Source: JBJFCE01 sp964437825 (lineage in GTDB: Bacteria > Bacillota > Clostridia > Lachnospirales > Lachnospiraceae). From it: a stretch of DNA of 13,458 bases. The notes beneath the pieces were generated by a model, which saw nothing but the letters and a program-made list of their open reading frames with translations, had not been told where the DNA came from and searched no databases. A program made the position numbers and the translations under genes. Location: contig CAYTIH010000058.1 in the NCBI GenBank assembly GCA_964437825.1, positions 1 to 13,458 of the forward strand, given 5' to 3'. Below are positions 7,371 to 13,458 of this stretch, piece by piece (position 1 is the first letter of the stretch; each line of letters starts with the position of its first letter).

Positions 7371-8771
7371 TTAATAGGCATTCTTATTGACGAATCCTTT
7401 AAATATTGTCAAAAAGAGAATTTTCAAATCAAACGCCATTGTCCAGTTTTCAATATAATACAGATCATATTCCACTCTTTTCCTGATGGAAGTGTCCCCG
7501 CGATAGCCGTTGACCTGAGCCCAGCCCGTCATACCGGGCCTGACCTGATGCTTGATCATATAACGCGGTATTTCTTCCTTGAACTTCTCCACAAACATAG
7601 GGCGTTCCGGCCTCGGTCCCACCAGACTCATATCCCCTTTTAAAACATTAAACAGCTGTGGCAATTCGTCAATACTCGTCTTTCGTAAGAACTTTCCTGC
7701 TTTGGTAACACGCGGATCATTTTTCCTGGTCCACGCATTCTGTTCGGCAGAGGGCTTTTGCACTTCCATGGTACGAAACTTGTACATCTGGAAATTTTTG
7801 CTATGAAGCCCCACCCGTTCCTGCTTAAATATCAGCGGTCCCGGGTCCTCACATTTTACCGCAATCATAGCAAAAAGCATGACCGGAGAAAACAGAACAA
7901 TACATACCAGACTGCCCACAATGTCCACCGTCCGCTTAATAATCAGATTAACGGTATTCGTCAGTGGGACATGCCTGATATTAATTACCGGTAATCCCAT
8001 CAGATCCTCCATATAAGGACGGCTCGGGATTACGCTATTGTAATCCGGGATAAATTTGGTATGTACCCCGGACTTTTCGCATAAAGTAACAATCTCTTCC
8101 AGTCTTCCGTAATCCTCAAGCGCAAGGGTGATTCCGATTTCGTCCAGCTTGTTTTCCGGAAGAATGATCAGGAGATTTCCGATGCTCCCAAGCACCTTGA
8201 CCCCTTTATATACAGTTCCCCTGGGTATTTTGTCATCCAAAATTCCGCGAATGACATATCCCCACTGAGGATTTGCATTGATCCGATCAATATACTGCTC
8301 CGCCGCTCTGGAATAACCGACGAGGAGAATATATTTTACATTATACCCCCGGCTTCTGAAAAAATGAAGCACATATCGAATGATGTTGCGCATGATCGTG
8401 TCCAGAATGACATTCAGTGCATAAAACACGAAAATCATCGTTCTGGAAAAGTTCTGTTCTTTAATAATGAACAGCCCTACCATAATGGCAATCAAACCGA
8501 AGGTATTTGCCTTTACAATATTGTAAAACTCATGGATTCTGCCGGACATCCTCTTGCTATTGTATAAATTACTGAAAGAATACAGCACCATATACAGAGG
8601 AACAATGAAAACCAACGCGGAAAAATATGTCTGCATCGACAGACCCGCATCACTATCCATGAGTCCACTTTTAAATTTTATAAACCAGGCAAGCATATAG
8701 CTGCCTGCCACAACACACGCATCAAATAAAACATGAAGGCGATTGAAATATTTCTGGTTATCTTTAATCAA
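7371..8771 (-). CDS. Polyprenyl-phosphate sugar-1-phosphate transferase (glycan-initiating)
   Basis: Starts a surface polysaccharide by moving a hexose-1-phosphate from a nucleotide sugar to undecaprenyl phosphate. It belongs to the long WbaP/EpsE-like group, about 466 residues. Numbering here is from the GTG at 8780. Hydrophobic segments near 18-35, 52-70, 94-107 and 115-127 form the membrane part. A nucleotide-binding-like domain follows (ILLVGYSRAA, 151-160). A further hydrophobic segment lies at about 286-308. The C-terminal catalytic domain contains KRTVDIVGS, PLIFKQERVG, YKFRTM, the acidic pair in KTSIDELPQL, SLVGPRPERP and RPGMTGWAQVNG. No ATG is available near the N-terminus. I prefer the TTG at 8771 (giving MIKDNQK), 5 bases after GGTGA, which matches the extended ribosome binding consensus; the GTG at 8780 is the alternative. 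The sugar substrate cannot be told from sequence. The LCP gene follows in the same unit. Confidence 0.93.
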   Translation of the reverse strand: MIKDNQKYFNRLHVLFDACVVAGSYMLAWFIKFKSGLMDSDAGLSMQTYFSALVFIVPLYMVLYSFSNLYNSKRMSGRIHEFYNIVKANTFGLIAIMVGLFIIKEQNFSRTMIFVFYALNVILDTIMRNIIRYVLHFFRSRGYNVKYILLVGYSRAAEQYIDRINANPQWGYVIRGILDDKIPRGTVYKGVKVLGSIGNLLIILPENKLDEIGITLALEDYGRLEEIVTLCEKSGVHTKFIPDYNSVIPSRPYMEDLMGLPVINIRHVPLTNTVNLIIKRTVDIVGSLVCIVLFSPVMLFAMIAVKCEDPGPLIFKQERVGLHSKNFQMYKFRTMEVQKPSAEQNAWTRKNDPRVTKAGKFLRKTSIDELPQLFNVLKGDMSLVGPRPERPMFVEKFKEEIPRYMIKHQVRPGMTGWAQVNGYRGDTSIRKRVEYDLYYIENWTMAFDLKILFLTIFKGFVNKNAY

Positions 8772-8805
8772 TTGGGTCACCCACCGGCTTTACACTAACA
8801 TGAAC

Positions 8806-8834
8806 ATATTACAATATTATTACAAAAATTACAA
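8806..8834 (-). promoter_or_regulatory. Promoter-like sequence of the sugar transferase/LCP unit
   Basis: On the minus strand, -35 TTGTAA (8829-8834) and -10 TAATAT (8806-8811) are exactly 17 bp apart, each matching 4 of 6 consensus bases, about 35 bp upstream of the TTG start. The heptamer TTGTAAT occurs three times here (plus-strand ATTACAA at 8808-8814, 8819-8825 and 8828-8834), two copies overlapping the -35 and -10. The region is very AT-rich, so chance promoter-like matches are likely. Confidence 0.42.
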
Positions 8835-8841
8835 TCATTAA

Positions 8842-8905
8842 ATGCTATTTTGTGTATCATATATGCTATTTTGCATATCATCAAATGCTTTATTTAGTAT
8901 ATTAT
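8842..8905. repeat. Three direct repeats of about 21 bp upstream of the promoter
   Basis: Three units begin at 8842, 8863 and 8885, each opening with ATGCT. The first two share 17 of 21 positions, including an identical ATGCTATTTTG and a TATCAT near the end. The third is degenerate, sharing about 15 of 21 with the first. Spacing of 21-22 bp equals two helical turns, which would place each copy on the same face of the DNA. The array lies immediately upstream of the -35 box at 8829-8834. The second unit also contains the hairpin ATATGC/GCATAT (8861-8878). Confidence 0.6.
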
Positions 8906-8919
8906 CCGCGAAACCAACA

Positions 8920-10023
8920 CTAGATACCGTCAGTCAGCATACGCAAAATATTAAGCCACAGCTCGGCTTGAATTTTCAAATAGCTCCCCAAGCGCCGGGG
9001 GCGAAATCTTACTTTATGGCTTCTGGCCTCCTTTGTAAAGCAAAATGCAGTTCCCCCAAAAAGACCTCTCAAATAAATTCCGCTCAATCCCTTATGCATA
9101 AAAAACAAAGTTTTCACGGCATATCCTGTCAGCAGAAACGGTAAATTCAAAAGCCACTGCAGAACCGGCTCGTTTTTATACACAAGATATACACTGTTTC
9201 TGGATGAGAGCCTGACCTTAAATTCATTGTGTCTGGAACCGCTGACGCCGCTGCCGGCATGATATACCACTGCAGACGGCACGAAATAGTTCCGGTAACC
9301 GTATATCCTTGCCCGGTATCCGAGATCCACATCCTCAAGATAAGCAAAATGATTCTCGTCAAAAAGTCCGATTTCGGTAAAGAGCTCTCTTCTGTAAATC
9401 GCCGCACCGCCGCAGGCAGAGAATATCTGCTTCACCGTCCGATAACGGTCTTGGGGTTTTCCCCTGCCGGCTGCAAACGCATATCCCAAAGCATTGAAAT
9501 AATCTCCGCAGTCATCCGCAAGCTCCGGCTGCTTCATCGATACCATCTTCGCTGCCGCGGAAAATGCTTTGGGATGGGCGTCCATAAAGGAAATTAATTC
9601 CATGACACAGCCCTGTGTTAACGTAGTATCATTATTTAATAGGAAAACATATTTTTCGGCGCAGGCCTGTATTCCCAGATTTACGCCGTGACAGAAACCG
9701 CTGTTTTCCTGAAGGAACAAAATTTGTATGACAGGCTGTTCCTTTTCCGGAGGCATATAGCAGTTCCAGTCTTTGGGGCTGACGTTTTTTTCCTGCCCGT
9801 TAATAGTATTCGCATGCACATCTGCTTGCCGATATCCAGTTTCTGCTAAAAAGCGTAAAATTTCTTCTTTGCTGCGGTCCGTCGATCCGTTTTCCACGAT
9901 CCGAATCGTCACAACTTTTTGAGAAAGCAGCGAACGCAGACAGGGCACTATGAATTTTTCTCCCTGAAAATTAGGGATCACCACCGATACTTCGGAAGGT
10001 TTGGCTGATAATGCATCGGGCAT
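8920..10023 (-). CDS. GT2 family glycosyltransferase, WbbL-like
   Basis: Probably adds a sugar, possibly rhamnose, to the lipid-linked polysaccharide precursor at the cytoplasmic face of the membrane. The protein has 367 residues; the ATG at 10023 follows AGGAG at 7-base spacing. The GT-A domain shows VSVVIPNFQGEKF (12-24), VENGSTDRS (43-51), ENSGFCHGVNLGI (106-118), the metal-binding LLNNDTTL (128-135), ACGGAAIYRRELF (203-215) and GLFDENHFAYLEDVDLGYR (219-237), whose acidic cluster is the likely catalytic base region. This motif order is typical of WbbL/RfbF-type enzymes. A hydrophobic stretch at about 286-308 may bind the membrane. About 40 extra residues (near 60-98) lie between the donor-binding VENGSTD and ENSGF motifs, where relatives are usually shorter. 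The next gene upstream ends 24 bp before it, so the two glycosyltransferases are probably cotranscribed. Donor and acceptor are unknown. Confidence 0.9.
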   Translation of the reverse strand: MPDALSAKPSEVSVVIPNFQGEKFIVPCLRSLLSQKVVTIRIVENGSTDRSKEEILRFLAETGYRQADVHANTINGQEKNVSPKDWNCYMPPEKEQPVIQILFLQENSGFCHGVNLGIQACAEKYVFLLNNDTTLTQGCVMELISFMDAHPKAFSAAAKMVSMKQPELADDCGDYFNALGYAFAAGRGKPQDRYRTVKQIFSACGGAAIYRRELFTEIGLFDENHFAYLEDVDLGYRARIYGYRNYFVPSAVVYHAGSGVSGSRHNEFKVRLSSRNSVYLVYKNEPVLQWLLNLPFLLTGYAVKTLFFMHKGLSGIYLRGLFGGTAFCFTKEARSHKVRFRPRRLGSYLKIQAELWLNILRMLTDGI

Positions 10024-10047
10024 ACTCCCGCTCCTATTATTGTTAGA

Positions 10048-11358
10048 CTAAATTTTTTCTTCAAAAGTTGGCATATAGACCAAAAAATATCCTTTGCTGC
10101 GAACGTATTGTGAGAATTCAAGACTGACGCTAACCGCATCCTCACAGGAAAGTCTCGCCATAAATTCCAAATAGCGTTCCCGAAGCTCCGGACGTACCTT
10201 CATGCATCTGAGATCCAATGCTGTCACATCCTGTGTCAATATTCCGCGGTTCATATATCCACTGTATTTTCGCGGTAATTTGTCATAAATGACAGTACCG
10301 TCCTCCTGCATTGCTCCGCCTGTCACTTTGTTTCCGTGTGTCAGTTTTCCGCCAATGACACCAATGTCAGGTCTGCTTTGAAATATATTTTTCAGATATT
10401 TCGTGTCATAAAATCCCAAATGTTTGTTATGCTCTACGTTCACCCGTATTCCCATGCGCCGATACCAATCCTCAAGCGCATGCTTTCCTGCTTCATAGGC
10501 ATACAGCTTGCTTTCGGGATGATCCGCTGTGGATGCTTCATGACAGCGCCAGTGATACAACACCTTCGGTACATGACAGATACGCTCCGCCAGTCTCTGT
10601 GCAGGCGTCCCTTCTGAGGTCAGCCTCATAATCAATAATACGATTCTCAAAAAGAGATCGTAATCCTGCGCCCCATCATAATCCGGCCTGAAGCCCAACT
10701 CTTTTATGATATCCGAACGTATCATTGTCAAATGACAGATATAATTATTGGTAAGAAACAAATCCAGATTAAAATCAAGCTTTCTATGGGGACAACTATA
10801 GTGTTTTGCATCCGCATCACATTTGTCCTCATCGGAATATAGTAAAAGCGGCTCCCTTCCCTGCTCCTTTGCCGTGACTGCCGCAAGCGTCATCTCATAT
10901 AGCGCATCCGGCGTCAATAAATCGTCATGATCTAAAAGCGCCACATAATCTCCGTTTACATAGGAAAGGCCTTCGTTAGAGTTTTCTGAAATTCCCCGAT
11001 TCTCTTTTAATCTATGATACCCAATCCGTTCATCCGGATACTTCTTTACGACATTCTCCACCTGATCCGTACTGCCGGCATCCGCCACAATCAGCTCCCA
11101 ATGATCATATGACTGCGCCAGAACACTCTCTATCAAAGTCTCCAAATACGCCGTCTTCGTCTCATAAGCGGGCACCAGTATACTGATCTTAGGCGCATAC
11201 TCCCACTTCATGTCCTTCTGTTCCCGAAGTGTTTCCTGCGAGGCCTCTTCAAATACATATACTTCCCTTTGCTGCCCGATCCGCTCCGACGCCGTATGAA
11301 TCATTTCCATGATGCCGTTTTTTCGGGCATACCGGATTGCCTTTTTCCAATTACTCAT
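10048..11358 (-). CDS. GT2 family glycosyltransferase with degenerate second module
   Basis: A polysaccharide-building glycosyltransferase. I chose the ATG at 11358 (436 residues), with AAGGA 6 bases before it; an ATG at 11385 would add 9 residues with a weaker site. After an N-terminal segment of about 55 residues, the GT-A domain begins at KISILVPAYETK (about 57-68), with ADAGSTD (about 92-98), NRGISENSNEGL (about 120-131), the DxD-type LDHDD (142-146), LLYSDEDK (about 172-179) and QDYDLFLR (231-238). HWRCHEAST (269-277) is typical of large GT2 enzymes of O-antigen and rhamnan clusters. The C-terminal stretch from about 325 (IGVIGGKLTHGNKVTGGAMQ, and later YMNRG, QDVTALDLRCMKV) resembles the second half of a duplicated GT2 module. 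Its N-terminal half is missing, so the protein looks like a shortened bimodular enzyme. It lies 24 bp upstream of the next glycosyltransferase. Specificity is unknown. Confidence 0.87.
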   Translation of the reverse strand: MSNWKKAIRYARKNGIMEMIHTASERIGQQREVYVFEEASQETLREQKDMKWEYAPKISILVPAYETKTAYLETLIESVLAQSYDHWELIVADAGSTDQVENVVKKYPDERIGYHRLKENRGISENSNEGLSYVNGDYVALLDHDDLLTPDALYEMTLAAVTAKEQGREPLLLYSDEDKCDADAKHYSCPHRKLDFNLDLFLTNNYICHLTMIRSDIIKELGFRPDYDGAQDYDLFLRIVLLIMRLTSEGTPAQRLAERICHVPKVLYHWRCHEASTADHPESKLYAYEAGKHALEDWYRRMGIRVNVEHNKHLGFYDTKYLKNIFQSRPDIGVIGGKLTHGNKVTGGAMQEDGTVIYDKLPRKYSGYMNRGILTQDVTALDLRCMKVRPELRERYLEFMARLSCEDAVSVSLEFSQYVRSKGYFLVYMPTFEEKI

Positions 11359-11400
11359 TCTGATTCCTTCATCATAAATTTGCATCCAAACCTACAGGAT

Positions 11401-11427
11401 AAGAAAGCGGAATCAACCAGATCCCGC
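11401..11427 (-). terminator. Weak terminator or attenuator-like hairpin after the hexomutase gene
   Basis: On the minus strand, GCGGGATC (11420-11427), a 5-nt loop and GATTCCGC (11407-11414) form an 8-bp stem with one G-U pair, followed by TTTCTTATCC. The T-tract is interrupted, so termination may be partial. It stands 43 bp before the next glycosyltransferase start, and no convincing promoter follows. That suggests read-through or attenuation from the hexomutase gene rather than a full stop. Confidence 0.4.
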
Positions 11428-11498
11428 CTTCCGTATGAATCCCGGTATCACAGTGTACCGCCCCAAGGCTTGCCGCTGCACTGCTTACCTGTTCTGTT

Positions 11499-13226
11499 TT
11501 ACCTGCCGATCTGTGCTTTCACTGCCTCAGTCAACGCATTTAGCTTTGTCTCGGAATCCGCAAGATCCTTTCCCTTCACACCCATGTAGAATTTGATCTT
11601 CGGTTCGGTTCCCGAGGGACGTGCACAGCACCAGGAATCGTTTGTCAGATCAAAATACAGAACATTGGAATTCGGAAGTCCGGTAGGTGTCACCTCACCT
11701 GTTTCAAGATCCGTTACTTTATCCATTGCATAGTCACGAAGCTTTAATACCTTCAAATCGCCAAATTCCTTAGGCGGATTCTGGCGAAGCCCGTCCATGA
11801 TAGCCGCAATCTGCTTAGAACCGTCGATTCCCTTTAAGGTAATCGCATACTGACCCTCTTTAAAATATCCGTATTTCTCATAAATATTTAACATCTGATC
11901 CCATACGGTAATGCCCTGCTTCTTGCACCATGCCGCAACCTCACATAAACACATAACCGCTACGCAGGCATCCTTATCCCTTGCATGAGTTCCCGCAAGA
12001 CAGCCATAGCTTTCTTCCAGACCAAATACATAATTGTTGGAACCGCTCTGCTCGAAAAGCTTGATCTGCTCGCCGATATATTTAAAGCCCGTCAATACTT
12101 CTACAAATCTGCAATTGTAATCATCCGCAATTGCTCTTGCCATATTTGTAGTAACGATGGTTGTAACCAGCGCAGGATTCTCCGGCATGGTATTGGCAGC
12201 AGTACGTTCCCTCATTATGTATTCTGCAATCAGCATACCGCTCATATTACCGGTAAAGGGTACATATTCGCCGGTCTTACTGTCCTTTGCATAGATACCG
12301 AGACGATCTGCATCCGGGTCCGTTGCCAGTACGATATCCGCATTCTTTTCCTTTGCAAGCTTAAGCGCCAGTGCAAATGCCTTTGGATCCTCCGGATTCG
12401 GATATTCCAGAGTCGTAAATTTCGGATCGGGAAGTTCCTGCTCGGGTACTACATAAACATGCTGAAAACCAAGCTCTTTCAGTACGCGGCGGACCGGTAC
12501 GTTTCCTGTTCCGTGAAGCGGCGTATAAACAATTTTGATATCCTCGGCAACCTCTTTAATTACCTCCGGATGAATGATCTGCTTCTTTAACTCAACCATG
12601 TATGCATCATCGATTTCACTGCCGATCACAACATACAAGCCCGCATCCATAGCGGCCTTCTTGTCCATGGTCTTTACGGTATGATAATCGGTAACTGCCT
12701 TTACCTCACCGATAATCTCCTTATCCTTCGGAGCGGTAATCTGGGCGCCGTCCTCCCAGTATACCTTGTAACCGTTATATTCAGGCGGGTTGTGGCTTGC
12801 CGTAATCACGATGCCTGAGATACATCCCAGCTTACGAAGTGCAAAGGAAAGCTCCGGTGTAGGGCGAAGCGCATCAAAGACATATGCCTTAATTCCGTTT
12901 GCCGCCATACAAAGCGCTGCTTCATCTGCAAATTCCGGAGACATGAATCTGGAATCATAGGCAATCGCGATTCCTTTCTCCTGACCGTTATTCTTGATAA
13001 TATAATTTGCAAGTCCCTGAGTCGCCTTACGAACCGTATAAATATTCATGCGGTTTGTTCCTGCTCCGATGACACCGCGAAGGCCGCCCGTGCCGAACTC
13101 CAAATCCTTATAGAACCGATCTTCGATTTCACTTTCGTTGTTTTTGATTGCCAAAAGCTCATCCTTCGTTGCCTGGTCAAAATAAGAATCCTCCAACCAG
13201 AAATTAAACTGATCCATGTAACTCAT
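11499..13226 (-). CDS. pgcA: Long-form phosphoglucomutase / phosphohexomutase
   Basis: Interconverts hexose-6-phosphate and hexose-1-phosphate (glucose and possibly mannose) in the cytosol, supplying precursors for UDP-glucose and other nucleotide sugars. The protein has 575 residues, the size of the long phospho-sugar mutase group that includes B. subtilis PgcA (hence the symbol), rather than the shorter GlmM or ManB forms. The ATG at 13226 is preceded by GGAGGG at 6-base spacing. All four domain signatures are present: FGTGGLRG (44-51), the phosphoserine loop TASHNPPEYNGYK (142-154, Ser144), the magnesium loop ATDPDADR (301-308), the sugar-binding GLEESYG (402-408) and the phosphate-binding RPSGTEPK (536-543). 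It looks active. The gene heads the run of surface-polysaccharide genes; a weak hairpin separates it from the next gene. Its 5' region contains the structured repeat array. Glucose specificity is inferred from the family. Confidence 0.94.
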   Translation of the reverse strand: MSYMDQFNFWLEDSYFDQATKDELLAIKNNESEIEDRFYKDLEFGTGGLRGVIGAGTNRMNIYTVRKATQGLANYIIKNNGQEKGIAIAYDSRFMSPEFADEAALCMAANGIKAYVFDALRPTPELSFALRKLGCISGIVITASHNPPEYNGYKVYWEDGAQITAPKDKEIIGEVKAVTDYHTVKTMDKKAAMDAGLYVVIGSEIDDAYMVELKKQIIHPEVIKEVAEDIKIVYTPLHGTGNVPVRRVLKELGFQHVYVVPEQELPDPKFTTLEYPNPEDPKAFALALKLAKEKNADIVLATDPDADRLGIYAKDSKTGEYVPFTGNMSGMLIAEYIMRERTAANTMPENPALVTTIVTTNMARAIADDYNCRFVEVLTGFKYIGEQIKLFEQSGSNNYVFGLEESYGCLAGTHARDKDACVAVMCLCEVAAWCKKQGITVWDQMLNIYEKYGYFKEGQYAITLKGIDGSKQIAAIMDGLRQNPPKEFGDLKVLKLRDYAMDKVTDLETGEVTPTGLPNSNVLYFDLTNDSWCCARPSGTEPKIKFYMGVKGKDLADSETKLNALTEAVKAQIGR

Positions 13227-13292
13227 TTTCTTCCCTCCATTATTTTATTTCCTGTTTCTCAGGACGTTTGCTCGAAGCTCGAGTGACGCTGG

Positions 13293-13458
13293 GCGACATG
13301 ATACCATAATTAATTGCTCCGCAATCATGGTATCTGCATGGCCATTCGGCCGATATCATGTCTGGCGACATGATACCATAATTACAATTGCTCCGCAATC
13401 ATGGTATCTGCATGGCCATTCGGCCGATATCATGTCTGGCGACATGATACCATAATTA
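13293..13458. repeat. Tandem structured repeats (about 73 bp), truncated by the window edge
   Basis: Units start with GCGACATGATACCATAATTA at 13293, 13365 and 13439 (spacings 72 and 74 bp); the third is cut after 20 bases. The first differs from the second mainly by a 2-base deletion (AATTAATTGC against AATTACAATTGC). Each unit is built of nested inverted repeats. In the second unit, GACATG/CATGTC (13367-13372 with 13431-13436) is an outer stem. ATACCAT/ATGGTAT (13373-13379 with 13401-13407) encloses ATTGC/GCAAT with a 3-nt loop. GGCC/GGCC (13414-13417 with 13422-13425) makes a second arm. The predicted shape is a three-way junction. The array ends about 65 bp upstream of the hexomutase start. 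I do not recognise it as a named repeat family, and it encodes no protein I can support. Confidence 0.85.
13370..13398 (-). promoter_or_regulatory. Promoter-like sequence inside the repeat unit, pointing at the hexomutase gene
   Basis: On the minus strand of the second unit, TTGCGG (13393-13398) and TATCAT (13370-13375) are exactly 17 bp apart; the -10 matches 5 of 6 and the -35 matches 3 of 6. In the first unit the 2-base deletion shrinks the spacer to 15 bp, which should weaken it. A transcript started here would carry the first repeat unit in its leader. No better promoter is visible between the array and the start codon. Confidence 0.3.

Noticed and set aside
11365..11498. Minus-strand open stretch of about 40 codons running from the hexomutase end into the next gene, with readable residues such as HCDTGIHTEGG
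   Set aside because: It has no start codon with a ribosome binding site outside the hexomutase gene, matches nothing I know, and this length without a stop is common by chance.
11985..12590. Plus-strand open frame of 201 codons opposite the hexomutase gene
   Set aside because: It lies wholly inside a well-conserved gene on the other strand and shows no family motifs.
13293..13458. CRISPR array
   Set aside because: The repeats are contiguous with no variable spacers, and each unit is a multi-arm palindrome, unlike CRISPR repeats.

Overview
The window looks like a chromosomal segment from a Gram-positive anaerobe of the class Clostridia, most likely Lachnospiraceae. This rests on moderate GC content, AGGAGG-type ribosome binding sites, a membrane-anchored HtrA, an LCP-family protein, and the style of the ClpX and glycosyltransferase proteins. 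The assignment is an inference from protein style, not a database match. All nine genes I can support lie on the minus strand, so transcription runs from high to low coordinates. I see no tRNA, rRNA, CRISPR array, transposase or phage gene.

In transcription order, the right end (13293-13458) is a tandem array of about 73-bp units that can fold into a three-way junction, cut by the window edge. Next comes a long-form phosphoglucomutase/phosphohexomutase (11499-13226). Two GT2 glycosyltransferases follow (10048-11358 and 8920-10023). An intergenic stretch of about 150 bp then carries a 21-bp repeat array beside a promoter-like sequence. After it lie a polyprenyl-phosphate sugar-1-phosphate transferase (7371-8771) and an LCP-family ligase (6094-7284), ending in a clear terminator (6038-6073). 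A second unit holds a rhamnosyltransferase-like GT2 gene (4946-5875) and glmS (3097-4923), closed by a strong hairpin terminator (3053-3091). The last part is a membrane-anchored HtrA-type protease (1247-2767) and an incomplete variant clpX (1-1113), the latter with its own promoter-like sequence.

Together, 3097-13226 reads as cell-surface polysaccharide metabolism. The hexomutase supplies sugar-1-phosphate for nucleotide sugars. GlmS supplies glucosamine-6-phosphate for UDP-GlcNAc. The sugar-1-phosphate transferase starts a glycan on undecaprenyl phosphate, the three GT2 enzymes extend it, and the LCP enzyme probably attaches the finished polymer to peptidoglycan. No flippase or polymerase is present, so the pathway must be completed elsewhere. 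The HtrA and ClpX genes at the left end point to envelope and cytosolic protein quality control.

The gene content is mostly familiar. The points most worth a second look are the structured repeat at the right end, the 21-bp repeat array at 8842-8905, the variant ClpX with no RKH loop motif and a long linker, and the position of glmS as second gene of a unit with no ribozyme leader.
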